Virus record (IMG/VR): IMGVR_UViG_3300050023_000032
Coordinates: 1 to 36,476 of that record
Source: a virus
Strand: one strand, 5' to 3'
DNA length: 36,476 nt
This document shows positions 22,940 to 31,072 of the stretch, piece after piece. Numbering within the stretch: the first letter of the stretch is position 1; the number at the start of each line of letters is the position of its first letter. The position numbers were made by a program, and so were the translations under genes. Under the pieces are notes generated by a model. It saw only the letters and a list, made by a program, of their open reading frames with translations, made no database searches and had not been told where the DNA came from.

Positions 22940-24369
22940 GTGAGAAATTTGGTATGAGTGCCGAACAAATTGGGCAGCTTGGTGCCTCGATCGGTATGGC
23001 TATGTCCAAAGCCAACAACCAGTATGGACAAGGTGTATTGCCGAGGGAATTCAAAGCCTATACGGACATGACTCCCTCCACGACCAATATCTACGGTCGC
23101 TATTCCATCTTCGATCCCTGTTCCAATGGGGACGTGTTCGGTTTGCAGGTTGCAACGGTTGGCCTGATGAACTGGATCGGATGGCGTCCTAATCAGTTCT
23201 ATCGTCGGCACGTGGACTTTATCACCTGGATGGGTCCTGAAGGGACCGCTGCCGGCTCTCCGAGAACTGGTGCCATTGCTCCTTGCGACGATCCTTACTC
23301 CTGGGAATATGGATACTGCGGCTATGACTTGCTGCATACCTCCTGGTATGGCATCGCTGGGCAGTCTTTGGATCCTCACACCATCACTCAGGTGCGCTGC
23401 GAAACGACTCCTCGCTATCGCCTGAATGGCGTTCAGATCATGGATGATGTCGAGTGGCAGATGAATGGCATCCTCAATGTGTTGCAGCAGCAGCTACGGC
23501 ACGCTCTGGTTACCGGCTCTCACGACAATGCCCACGAGATGAATGGTCTCGAAAGCCTTATCAAGACTGGTTACACTGGCGACAATGGCGAGAACTGCGC
23601 CGAACTTGACAGTATCGTCAAAGCCTGGAACGATAACCTGGATGGTGCGGTAAACAATCTAGGCAATTTCTTTGACTACTTGGATGAAGTAGTCACGGAA
23701 ATCGAGTATCGCTCTTCAGCCATCGGCACCATTTCCGAAACTGACATGGTGCTGTTTACCAGTCGGTTCATGGCGACCTGCCTGTTGGATGCCTATGCTT
23801 GCTACACCACTTGCGGTGTGACTGACACTGGCGACGTCACTGATCAGGCTCTGCGTGCACAGCAACGTGCTGCTCGCATGGCTCTCAATGGTGGTCCTCT
23901 GTACGATGGTGCAGCTGCGGTTGGCTTCTTGAATCTGAAATCCGGTCGTCGTCTGCCGATCATCGTTGACGATACCTTCACCATCACCAAGCCTGTTGCG
24001 GACTACTGCACGGACATCTACCTGCTGACTCGTCGGATCGGTTCCATCGACGTGCTGTATGGCGAGTACCTGGACATGCGCATCTACGAAAATCGTGTCA
24101 AAGCTCAGATGCCGATGTTTACCGCTCGTGCGGACGCTGCCGGTCGTTTTGTAACCAAAGGCAAGGAAGACAACTTCTGCGTTCAACTGATCATGGGCAC
24201 CTCTCCTGAAATCTACCTGAGTGCTCCTTGGGCTCAGGTACGTTTTGAGAACGTGTGCTGCTCTCGCAAACGCCAGCCTATCTCGAGCAATGTGTTCTCG
24301 CCCAAGTACCTTCCTGGCGGGACGCCTTTGCACAAAGTCGTCGTAAATGATGAAAACGACTTAGCCTAA
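22936..24369 (+). CDS. major capsid protein
   Basis: 477 residues from a GTG overlapping the protease stop. It directly follows the protease/scaffold and is followed by a strong terminator; it uses a more GC-rich, restricted codon set than its neighbours (many CTG, CGT, ACC, ATC), typical of the most highly expressed gene. Sequence features of an HK97-fold capsid are compatible: N-terminal helical arm, then alternating strands and helices, and a C-terminal strand. No residue-level signature is diagnostic, so the identification rests on position, size and codon use. About 13 cysteines are an unusually high number. Confidence 0.75.
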   Translation: MSEKFGMSAEQIGQLGASIGMAMSKANNQYGQGVLPREFKAYTDMTPSTTNIYGRYSIFDPCSNGDVFGLQVATVGLMNWIGWRPNQFYRRHVDFITWMGPEGTAAGSPRTGAIAPCDDPYSWEYGYCGYDLLHTSWYGIAGQSLDPHTITQVRCETTPRYRLNGVQIMDDVEWQMNGILNVLQQQLRHALVTGSHDNAHEMNGLESLIKTGYTGDNGENCAELDSIVKAWNDNLDGAVNNLGNFFDYLDEVVTEIEYRSSAIGTISETDMVLFTSRFMATCLLDAYACYTTCGVTDTGDVTDQALRAQQRAARMALNGGPLYDGAAAVGFLNLKSGRRLPIIVDDTFTITKPVADYCTDIYLLTRRIGSIDVLYGEYLDMRIYENRVKAQMPMFTARADAAGRFVTKGKEDNFCVQLIMGTSPEIYLSAPWAQVRFENVCCSRKRQPISSNVFSPKYLPGGTPLHKVVVNDENDLA

Positions 24370-24410
24370 GCGTGGGTTCGACTAAGGATATCGCTCAGCT
24401 CCTTAGAGAT

Positions 24411-24447
24411 GAGAGCCAGGATGACCATCTCCTGGCTCTCTCATTTA
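24411..24447 (+). terminator. terminator after the capsid gene
   Basis: GAGAGCCAGG and CCTGGCTCTC form a perfect 10-bp stem around a 10-base loop and are followed by TCATTTATTT. Good rho-independent candidate ending the capsid unit. Confidence 0.8.
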
Positions 24448-24454
24448 TTTCAGA

Positions 24455-24470
24455 TGCAAGTTTAGTATAG
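24455..24470 (+). promoter_or_regulatory. TGCAAGTTTAGTATGG motif, copy 7
   Basis: TGCAAGTTTAGTATAG, one mismatch, right behind the capsid terminator and only three bases before the next ATG. If transcription starts at the motif end, the mRNA would be nearly leaderless. Confidence 0.6.
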
Positions 24471-24473
24471 CAA

Positions 24474-26192
24474 ATGAATAATCCAATTGTTTCCATCGTG
24501 TCCGGAACTTATAACCGTATCGATCATTTGAAAGCGATGATCGAGTCTGTTCGCTTATCAATAGGCGAAGGCTTAGACTACGAGATAATTTTGGTTGATG
24601 GAGGGTCGACCGACGGCACGCAGTCGTGGTGCAAAAAGCAGCGTGATATTGTATTGATTGAGCAGGGAAAGCTCCTTGGAGCCTGTAAGGCATTCAATGC
24701 CGGATGCGAAGCAGCGTCAGGACACTACGTTGTGCTTGGAAATGACGACGTGACGTTCGTCGACGAGAGTATCAGGTCAGCTATAGCCTTCATGGACGAT
24801 AATTCAAGATGCGGAGTTGGATGCTTCTATCAGGATCGTGAAGGACAGTCGTGGCACGTTTCACTGATGAGTGCCATAAAAGGCAATAAGCAGGTAGCTA
24901 TTTACTATGGGCAAGTCTGCATCGTGCCCAAATGGCTAGGCGATAAGGTAGGCTGGTGGGGCACTGAGTACCACACGTACGCTGGCGACAACGAGTTATC
25001 ATGTCAGGTTGCAGAACTAGGATATGAAATCTTACCGGTGCCGTGTGCCGCAATACACGATGTAACCGTGGCTGATGAACTGCGTGTCATCAATTCCACA
25101 ATTAACGGATCCAACTCTAATGGGCATAGCGACTCACTGAAGTGGGTGGCTAAGTGGAAGAAGCCAAATGGCTTACTTGGTCCAGTCATCCCCTTCAATG
25201 CTAATCCCATCCGCAGTGATATGTCCGATATGGAACGCATGACTTATGCTCCTATCTACGAGGCAGCCTTTCCAGGACAGAAGCAATCCAAACGTGGACT
25301 GAAAGAGGCCTTGCAGAAATATTTCTTAGTAGATGAAGTAGATTATGTGCCTGAGCCACTGTACCTGTTGGATGAAGCTAACGCTTGGAAGCCTCATATC
25401 ATCCTAACGCAGTTTCATGGAAGCAGCGGAGCAGTCAATTCGCAGTTAGTTAGGGAATTACGTAAGGAACATAAGCAATCCATCTTAATTAATTGGAATG
25501 GCGATTATTTTCCGGAAAACTTTCTAGCTAATGACTACATAGAGATGATGCGCTATTATGACCTTGCAACTTTTGTAACGGATGACGTTAAGGAAGCCTA
25601 TGACAAAGCTGGCATTCGATGGCGTTACTGGCAGATAGGGTGGGAATCCCCGCTCCACAGGTCACCAGAAGTCACCAAACGACCCAGGACAGGTCATGAT
25701 GTACTATTCCTAGGTAACGGCCATTATCCCTTCAGAATAGAGCTTGGGAAGGTTCTGAGGAGTTTTAAGAAAATTGACGTTGGCTTGTATGGCTCATGGC
25801 AACCAGCTTTTCGTGCCAATGGCAGCAATCTGTACGATTATGATGCTGGATATGCGTTATATGCTTCATCCAAAATAACTATTTCAGACTCGCGTCCGCA
25901 GGCTTCAGGCTTTGTATCCAACAGGGTTTACCAGGCCATGGCTGCCGGCTGTTTCGTGCTTCAGCAGTGGTTTAGAAATATGACTGAGCTAACAGGATTT
26001 GTGGATGGCAAGCATCTGATTGTGTACAAGGATACTGAAGAGCTTTACGACCTTATACCTTACTGGCTCAGTCCCGAGCACGAGTTGGAACGCAAGAAGA
26101 TAGCCAGGCAAGGTCAGGACTATTGCTTGAAATATTGTTCGTTTGATGCACGTGTAAATGAGTTGCTAGGATGGCTAAAGGAGTTAAGATGA
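24474..26192 (+). CDS. two-domain glycosyltransferase (GT2 plus GT-B)
   Basis: 572 residues. The N-terminal half is a GT2 domain: VSIVSGTYNR, IILVDGGSTDGT (38-49) and VLGNDDVTF (87-95, metal site). The C-terminal half, from about residue 300, looks like a CgeB / group 1 GT-B enzyme: HDVLFLGNGHYPFR, DVGLYGSW, and SDSRPQASGFVSNRVYQAMAAGCFVLQQ (about 470-497), the donor-binding segment. Two catalytic domains in one chain could add two sugars in sequence. No ribosome site is visible before the ATG. It opens the second glycan block, placed between the capsid and neck genes. Confidence 0.8.
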   Translation: MNNPIVSIVSGTYNRIDHLKAMIESVRLSIGEGLDYEIILVDGGSTDGTQSWCKKQRDIVLIEQGKLLGACKAFNAGCEAASGHYVVLGNDDVTFVDESIRSAIAFMDDNSRCGVGCFYQDREGQSWHVSLMSAIKGNKQVAIYYGQVCIVPKWLGDKVGWWGTEYHTYAGDNELSCQVAELGYEILPVPCAAIHDVTVADELRVINSTINGSNSNGHSDSLKWVAKWKKPNGLLGPVIPFNANPIRSDMSDMERMTYAPIYEAAFPGQKQSKRGLKEALQKYFLVDEVDYVPEPLYLLDEANAWKPHIILTQFHGSSGAVNSQLVRELRKEHKQSILINWNGDYFPENFLANDYIEMMRYYDLATFVTDDVKEAYDKAGIRWRYWQIGWESPLHRSPEVTKRPRTGHDVLFLGNGHYPFRIELGKVLRSFKKIDVGLYGSWQPAFRANGSNLYDYDAGYALYASSKITISDSRPQASGFVSNRVYQAMAAGCFVLQQWFRNMTELTGFVDGKHLIVYKDTEELYDLIPYWLSPEHELERKKIARQGQDYCLKYCSFDARVNELLGWLKELR

Positions 26193-26557
26193 AAGCTAAA
26201 ATTGTATTGAAATCATTCCCAAATCATTTAGGAATCCCAGGCCATCAGGGAGGGTCGCTCCCCATGGGAGCCGATAAGGGAGGTGGCGAGGGAGGTACTA
26301 ATCCGTATCGTAAGTCATTATCCAAACAACAGTTGATAGATTCTGTGAGAGTTGGCATGCGATACAGAATTGATGATCCGTTGCATACTGCTGTAATAAC
26401 GAATGTGATGGATGATGCTACATATAGTGGCGGCAAGCATGTATATTACATAACTACGGATGGCTATAAATCTGAAGATTACGCAGAGAGCATTGACAGC
26501 TTTGTAAAAACAATGAGGACGTTGAAAGCCAAATTACATCCAGGGCAGGGTGCATAA
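26189..26557 (+). CDS. tagged small protein of unknown function
   Basis: 122 residues. The N-terminal 25 residues are the shared tag, followed by the Gly-rich MGADKGGGEGG also found in the protein at 30442; the DNA of these two tags is nearly identical, so one is a recent copy of the other. The rest (about 85 residues) has beta-rich character (RYRIDDPLHTAVITNV, KHVYYITTDGYK) and no recognised motif. ATGA overlap with the glycosyltransferase gene. Confidence 0.6.
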   Translation: MKAKIVLKSFPNHLGIPGHQGGSLPMGADKGGGEGGTNPYRKSLSKQQLIDSVRVGMRYRIDDPLHTAVITNVMDDATYSGGKHVYYITTDGYKSEDYAESIDSFVKTMRTLKAKLHPGQGA

Positions 26558-26739
26558 TGTCTGAATTACAATTAGTGTATCGTGAAGAAGGCAATTTTCG
26601 ATATTATCAGATGATTGTTGATGGCAAACCTGTAACTAATGTACTTGCAGTGGAGGTAAAGGAAGATTTATCTAGCATTGGTATACAGGAACATAGAGTT
26701 CGTGTAGAGTTCTCTATCGAAAAGAAGTATGTAAGATGA
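26557..26739 (+). CDS. small hypothetical protein
   Basis: 60 residues, starting at the last base of the previous stop codon (TAATG) and overlapping the next start (ATGA). It is beta-rich with alternating charged and hydrophobic residues and no motif I recognise. The tight coupling on both sides is the main evidence that it is real. Confidence 0.6.
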   Translation: MSELQLVYREEGNFRYYQMIVDGKPVTNVLAVEVKEDLSSIGIQEHRVRVEFSIEKKYVR

Positions 26740-27986
26740 GTAAATTGTCGGACGTAACTATCGTGGTTCCCATTTACGTAACTACGCCAGAGGCTTTGGA
26801 TTGGCTGAAGGAGTGCTTAGCGTCCGCATTTGCACAGAAGTGCAATGTCGTCGTGTATGATGACGGTAGCACAATCGATATAGCACCAGTGTTGGGTATA
26901 TATTTACATGATTACGAATTCAGTCAAGTGGAAAACCATGGTGTAAGTTATGCTCGCAATCGTGCCATCGAAGCGGCAACTACTGACCTCATACTTCCTC
27001 TTGATTGCGACGATCGACTCAAAGACGGTGCAGTTGAGGAAATGGTGGCATATTGGAACTTGCATGGCGTGCCGGTTTATCCGGATATTGCTAAATTCGG
27101 CACGGAAACAGTTCCGCACTACGTCTTGCTCGACTTTGCCTGCGCTCATATCACTGAGCACGTCGGATTTACCAGTGTCAATGTCCTACATTCCAAGGCA
27201 ATGTGGAAGCAAATCGGAGGCTACGACGAGGGCATAATTTTCTACGAAGATGGCGAGTACAACGCCAGATTGTTAGGCACGTTTTGCGGAGTACGCTGTC
27301 CAAAGCCTTTAGTAGAATATAGGATGCATGCAAGTCAGAGAACCAAAACTTACGAGAAGCAATCGGCATATTATGCTAAATTAGTTACTGAGAAAGTGAG
27401 GACTTACGAGATGGGATGCCCAGGATGCAGAGGAAGACGGACTCATGGTCTGAATAATAGCGTGGTGGTACAGTCAAACCAAAGCATGAATGTTCAGCAA
27501 AATCCAACTGACATGCCTTTGATGGATGATAAAGGCTACGTGCTTGTGCAATACAATGGCGGCAACGGTCGTGGCACGCATTGGTACAATGGCCTGAGTA
27601 CAGGTAATGCCTATCGTGTGAAGTATGGCGTTTACCTGTACGTCGATAAGAACGACTCACGGGAGCCAACCGATACGCATTCGCATTCGTTCTTCATCAG
27701 AGTCGTGCGTGAAGAGCCAGTTATGGCTAAGAAAGCACCTGCCGTTAAGGCACCTGTTGCTGAAGTAATGACTGCCATGGCACCTGCTAGACGTACGGCA
27801 GTTACTACGTCAGTGGCACGTACGCCAGTATGGGAGGCGCCAAACCTTTCCAAGATGCGCCTGGTCGATATCCAAAATCTGGAACTGACTCCTAAACAGG
27901 CAGCTGAGCTGCTGGAGCAGGAAGAGACAGGCAGGACTCGTGCCAAGGTTATCGAATGGCTTACGCTGAAGGCTGAAGAGAAATGA
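26736..27986 (+). CDS. GT2 glycosyltransferase fused to a phage-type C-terminal domain
   Basis: 416 residues. Residues 1-220 form a GT2 domain: VTIVVPIYVTT, VVVYDDGST (38-46), ILPLDCDD (86-93, metal site) and FYEDGEYNARLL (169-180). Then comes GCPGCRGRR (227-235) and a domain with VLVQYNGGNGRGTHWYNG and TGNAYRVKYGVYLYVDKND (289-307), of a kind I associate with short phage structural or connector-region proteins rather than with glycosyltransferases. An Ala/Pro-rich linker and a SAP-like helical end (LTPKQAAELLEQEE) finish the chain. The fusion suggests the sugar transfer happens on the virion or that the enzyme is attached to it. Confidence 0.7.
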   Translation: MSKLSDVTIVVPIYVTTPEALDWLKECLASAFAQKCNVVVYDDGSTIDIAPVLGIYLHDYEFSQVENHGVSYARNRAIEAATTDLILPLDCDDRLKDGAVEEMVAYWNLHGVPVYPDIAKFGTETVPHYVLLDFACAHITEHVGFTSVNVLHSKAMWKQIGGYDEGIIFYEDGEYNARLLGTFCGVRCPKPLVEYRMHASQRTKTYEKQSAYYAKLVTEKVRTYEMGCPGCRGRRTHGLNNSVVVQSNQSMNVQQNPTDMPLMDDKGYVLVQYNGGNGRGTHWYNGLSTGNAYRVKYGVYLYVDKNDSREPTDTHSHSFFIRVVREEPVMAKKAPAVKAPVAEVMTAMAPARRTAVTTSVARTPVWEAPNLSKMRLVDIQNLELTPKQAAELLEQEETGRTRAKVIEWLTLKAEEK

Positions 27987-28321
27987 TCAACTTGCTTGCA
28001 GCAGTCGTGCTGAATGGCCTATGCGTGTTTACCGTAGCTTTCATGCTTGTAACCTTGAATGGTCCATGGGACGTATTCAAGTTATTGCGAGAGAAGGCTG
28101 GCATACAACACGATGCTGACGGCAATCATATCGTTGTAGCAAACAAGTTCTTTGCCAAATTATTGGATTGTGTGTGGTGCACCGGCACGTGGGTATCGGC
28201 TGGCGTCAGCTTATTTACTATAATGATCATGGGTGAGAAGTGGTATTTATGGTTTTACGTGTGGTTGGCGTCGATAGCAATTGCTGGATTATGGAATAGG
28301 ATGGTGATGCATGAAGGCTAG
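27983..28321 (+). CDS. DUF1360-like membrane protein
   Basis: 112 residues with an N-terminal hydrophobic helix, a cytosolic part (GPWDVFKLLREKAG), the CVWCTGTWVS motif (about 65-74) and two further hydrophobic segments. GPxxxxxxLR...CxxCxGxW resembles DUF1360 proteins, found in phages and spore-forming bacteria, whose function is not established. It overlaps both neighbours, linking the glycosyltransferase fusion with a tagged gene. Confidence 0.65.
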   Translation: MINLLAAVVLNGLCVFTVAFMLVTLNGPWDVFKLLREKAGIQHDADGNHIVVANKFFAKLLDCVWCTGTWVSAGVSLFTIMIMGEKWYLWFYVWLASIAIAGLWNRMVMHEG

Positions 28322-28820
28322 AATCGTACTTAAGAGTTTTCCTGGGCATAAAGGCATTCCAGGTCATCAAGGAGGCAGTCTGCCTGATGATGCTGTACAG
28401 TCAGCCAGATCATCTGATCCAAAAGGACGTATGGCTGCGAATGAGAATCAGGAAGGTAAGGATTCGTTTGGGACAACTGGTAAGCCACCCAAGGCTAAAG
28501 TTGGAGGATGGAAGGATGATTCCAAAGGCATGATGCATTCCATGGTTAAAACTGTGGATTATAAAGGCACGAAAATACAAGTCACGGCTGTGATGAATGA
28601 GCGAGATCATCCTAACGATCGTGCCTGGGCAGTATCATATTCCAATGGCGATCGTGTCATTTGGGGTGGCAATCAATTTGATGCCAATGATACTGGCAAA
28701 TCCGAATTGTTGAAATGGGCAGATGACAATTTTGAACGTATAGCTGCCAAACTGGTTACTAAGCCAAAACGTTCTCCTAAACGCAGAGGACCTGGAGAAT
28801 CGTATTCAGTATACGATTAG
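28311..28820 (+). CDS. tagged protein of unknown function
   Basis: 169 residues. Residues 7-25 are the shared tag (LKSFPGHKGIPGHQGGSLP). A polar, flexible stretch (about 26-60) leads to a compact domain of about 90 residues with TVDYKGTKIQVTAVMN, RAWAVSYSNGDRVIWGG and ELLKWADDNFERIA, and a basic tail (KPKRSPKRRGPG). Not recognised. It starts within the end of the membrane protein gene, directly before the neck genes. Confidence 0.6.
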   Translation: MKARIVLKSFPGHKGIPGHQGGSLPDDAVQSARSSDPKGRMAANENQEGKDSFGTTGKPPKAKVGGWKDDSKGMMHSMVKTVDYKGTKIQVTAVMNERDHPNDRAWAVSYSNGDRVIWGGNQFDANDTGKSELLKWADDNFERIAAKLVTKPKRSPKRRGPGESYSVYD

Positions 28821-28828
28821 GATAAACT

Positions 28829-29902
28829 ATGGCTCGAACGACTGAAGGCTTCCTTCCAATCGGAGTTTCGCTCTCCTTGTTCCTTGATCGTTATCAGGAG
28901 ATCATGCGATTGCCTATATCGGCATTCAATGGCTTGAACAATCCGCTTGAGTTGCGCAGGTACGCATGCGATACCATATGGCAGCAGTCACAGCGTGACA
29001 ACGTTGCTCAGTTCCTGGCGTCCGCAGAGGAAATGCGTGAGAAGGAGCTTGGTTACTATCTTGGTCCTAAGTATGTTGAGGACGAGAGGCACGAGCTTGA
29101 GCATTATCCGTATAATCCGCACTTGCTAAACCATAAGCATCTGATTGCCATAGGCAGTGAAGCCTTCTCTGACATCTCGTTAGGCGAAGCGTTAACGCTA
29201 TCCAACATGGGAGTGATAGTCGATCCTGTCATAATCGTGGTTGCCACGACCGTCACTAAGCCTGAGGAAATCGTGGTTTGCTATCCTGGCGAATCGGAGT
29301 ACATTCATCCAAGCAGCGTGGTAATTGCTGGCGGCAATGCCACAATCAAGATCCCACGAGCCAGGCTTGTCGATCCTACATTAAATGATGACCGGGAAGA
29401 TCCACTGGCTTACGATGATGATAACAACTTCCTTGATGAAGTGGACATCAAGCGTCGTTATACGGACATATCCAAAGGAGTTTACTTCAAGTACTATGAT
29501 AACAGTTTGGTTGAACAGTCCCATGATGGCTATGGGCAGGTGCTTTATGAACGTATAGCTGCTATGGATGCCTATCCCGTATCGTGGTCAGGACTGACGC
29601 CAACGTTGGATACGGTAAATCCGTTCTGCGGATGCCAGGTGCAATACCTGAAGATTTCGTACTTATCGGGTATCCAATATACCGTCAAGATGCAGTTAGA
29701 GACTGCACGGTTGGCACACACGCTTATGCCTTATGAGCCATGCTCATGTGACTCAGTTAAGCAATTTTGGTTGAATGACAATAACGTCACTGACGGTGCC
29801 AGCATGACGCCTTATGGCGATAAGACTGGTGCGTTGAACGCATGGCTAACTGACAGTCGCAGCAAGATAGGGTTTGGCGGGAAGTTTCCTAGGTCACGTT
29901 AA
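28829..29902 (+). CDS. probable head-tail connector or neck protein
   Basis: 357 residues, preceded by AGGAT. It lies between the capsid region and a gp10-like neck gene, where adaptor/connector proteins are encoded. The N-terminal 90 residues are helical; the rest is beta-rich with an internal Cys cluster (FCGCQ, and PCSCDS near 308-313). No family signature recognised; it is larger than typical gp6-type adaptors, so it may combine the adaptor with another domain. The assignment is by gene order. Confidence 0.5.
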   Translation: MARTTEGFLPIGVSLSLFLDRYQEIMRLPISAFNGLNNPLELRRYACDTIWQQSQRDNVAQFLASAEEMREKELGYYLGPKYVEDERHELEHYPYNPHLLNHKHLIAIGSEAFSDISLGEALTLSNMGVIVDPVIIVVATTVTKPEEIVVCYPGESEYIHPSSVVIAGGNATIKIPRARLVDPTLNDDREDPLAYDDDNNFLDEVDIKRRYTDISKGVYFKYYDNSLVEQSHDGYGQVLYERIAAMDAYPVSWSGLTPTLDTVNPFCGCQVQYLKISYLSGIQYTVKMQLETARLAHTLMPYEPCSCDSVKQFWLNDNNVTDGASMTPYGDKTGALNAWLTDSRSKIGFGGKFPRSR

Positions 29903-30445
29903 ATGCTTACACTAAGGCTTATTCGCAGACCACGAGCAGCTAAGATGTTCCAAAAGGATATACAAGATGAGGTACGTAAGGCATTAAACACGCTAGGCGA
30001 TACTTCCATTAAGGACTTGAATGAACAGATTGCCGATTGGGATGAGAAGCCAAAGTTTGATAAGAAAGTGTCCATAGGCACTAAGGTATGGACACTGCAA
30101 GTCAAAGTGGATGCACGTACCAAGGCTGGCAAGATCTATAATTGGGTAGACAAAGGTACAGGCAGTCGTGGTGGGCATAAGGACTATGTCATCAAGCCTA
30201 AAAAGAAAAATGGCATGCTACGCTTTAGCTGGCCTAACAAGCCTAAGAGTATGCCTAATCCAACCATACCTGGCTTCCCACAGTCAGATGTCGTACGTGG
30301 CGTCGTAACCAAACAGGTTATCCATCCAGGTATATATCCCAGGAACTACACTAATCGTATGTTGGCTAAACTGAAGGCTAACAAGTCAGGCGGTTTTCGA
30401 TATAGCATTGAGGCAGCAATCAAGCGTGCCATGAGGCGAAGATGA
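29903..30445 (+). CDS. HK97 gp10-like neck / tail completion protein
   Basis: 180 residues. The arrangement of an N-terminal helix, KIYNWVDKGTGSRGGHKDYVIKPKK (about residues 77-101), FSWPNKPK and KQVIHPGIYPRNY matches the HK97-gp10 fold, in which a VxxGT..H.I.PK strand and a HPG turn are typical. These proteins form a ring at the head-tail junction that terminates or joins the tail. The start directly abuts the previous stop; the tagged gene overlaps its end. Confidence 0.7.
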   Translation: MLTLRLIRRPRAAKMFQKDIQDEVRKALNTLGDTSIKDLNEQIADWDEKPKFDKKVSIGTKVWTLQVKVDARTKAGKIYNWVDKGTGSRGGHKDYVIKPKKKNGMLRFSWPNKPKSMPNPTIPGFPQSDVVRGVVTKQVIHPGIYPRNYTNRMLAKLKANKSGGFRYSIEAAIKRAMRRR

Positions 30446-31041
30446 AAGCAATTATAAAACTAAAATCATTTCCAAATCATCTGGGTATCCCAGGCCACCA
30501 GGGAGGATCGCTCCCTATGGGAGCCGATAAGGGAGGTGGCGAGGGAGGACAAAGCAATACTAGCATTGCTGCATTAAATGCTATGTTCGATGCAAATGAA
30601 CGTGTTAAAACTATACAAACTGAAGTTGGAGCATGGGATAGCACTTCAAAACGTTATTACAAATTGTCTTCAAAACCAAACAGTCCTCCAGGCAATAGAA
30701 AACAGTACGAAGATGCCATGACAAAATATTATGCAGCTAAAGAAAACTTGCGCAAAGCCAAAGAAGACTTGAAATTGGCATCAAAAGATACAAAGGCACC
30801 AGGCTATGGCGAATGGAAATTATTAAATACAGAAAAGGCCATTGGTGGAGGTTGGAGATATTATACTCATCCTGATCATCCTGAGTACGGCAAAGTTGGT
30901 ATTAATCATTTTGGTGGTTGGCACATGCAACATGTTGCTGCTAGCAGTGCAGTTGAATATAACGGCAAACAATTTGAGTGGAGCGGTAGCGGTGCCAGAA
31001 GTGCAGCCAATAAATTTGTTACAACTGTGTTTGGAATATAG
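30442..31041 (+). CDS. tagged protein of unknown function
   Basis: 199 residues. The tag and the adjoining MGADKGGGEGG nearly match the gene at 26189. A charged helical segment (about 45-115, DAMTKYYAAKENLRKAKEDL) precedes a compact C-terminal domain with GYGEWKLLNTEKAIGGGWRYY, HPEYGKVGINHFGGWHMQH (about 150-168) and FEWSGSGARSAANKF. The several His residues could bind a metal. Not recognised. It sits between the neck and tail tube genes, in the middle of morphogenesis genes. Confidence 0.6.
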   Translation: MKAIIKLKSFPNHLGIPGHQGGSLPMGADKGGGEGGQSNTSIAALNAMFDANERVKTIQTEVGAWDSTSKRYYKLSSKPNSPPGNRKQYEDAMTKYYAAKENLRKAKEDLKLASKDTKAPGYGEWKLLNTEKAIGGGWRYYTHPDHPEYGKVGINHFGGWHMQHVAASSAVEYNGKQFEWSGSGARSAANKFVTTVFGI

Positions 31042-31072
31042 CGTGCCATTAGACGACGTTAGCAAGATCTAA

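Noticed and set aside
22897-24333. Long minus-strand ORFs opposite the capsid gene (22897-23379, 23716-24333)
   Set aside because: Typical shadows of a strongly codon-biased gene; compositionally odd proteins with no start signals.
30329-30337. Further GGTATATAT copy
   Set aside because: It lies inside the gp10-like gene where it encodes the conserved HPGIYP segment and is over 100 bases from the next start.
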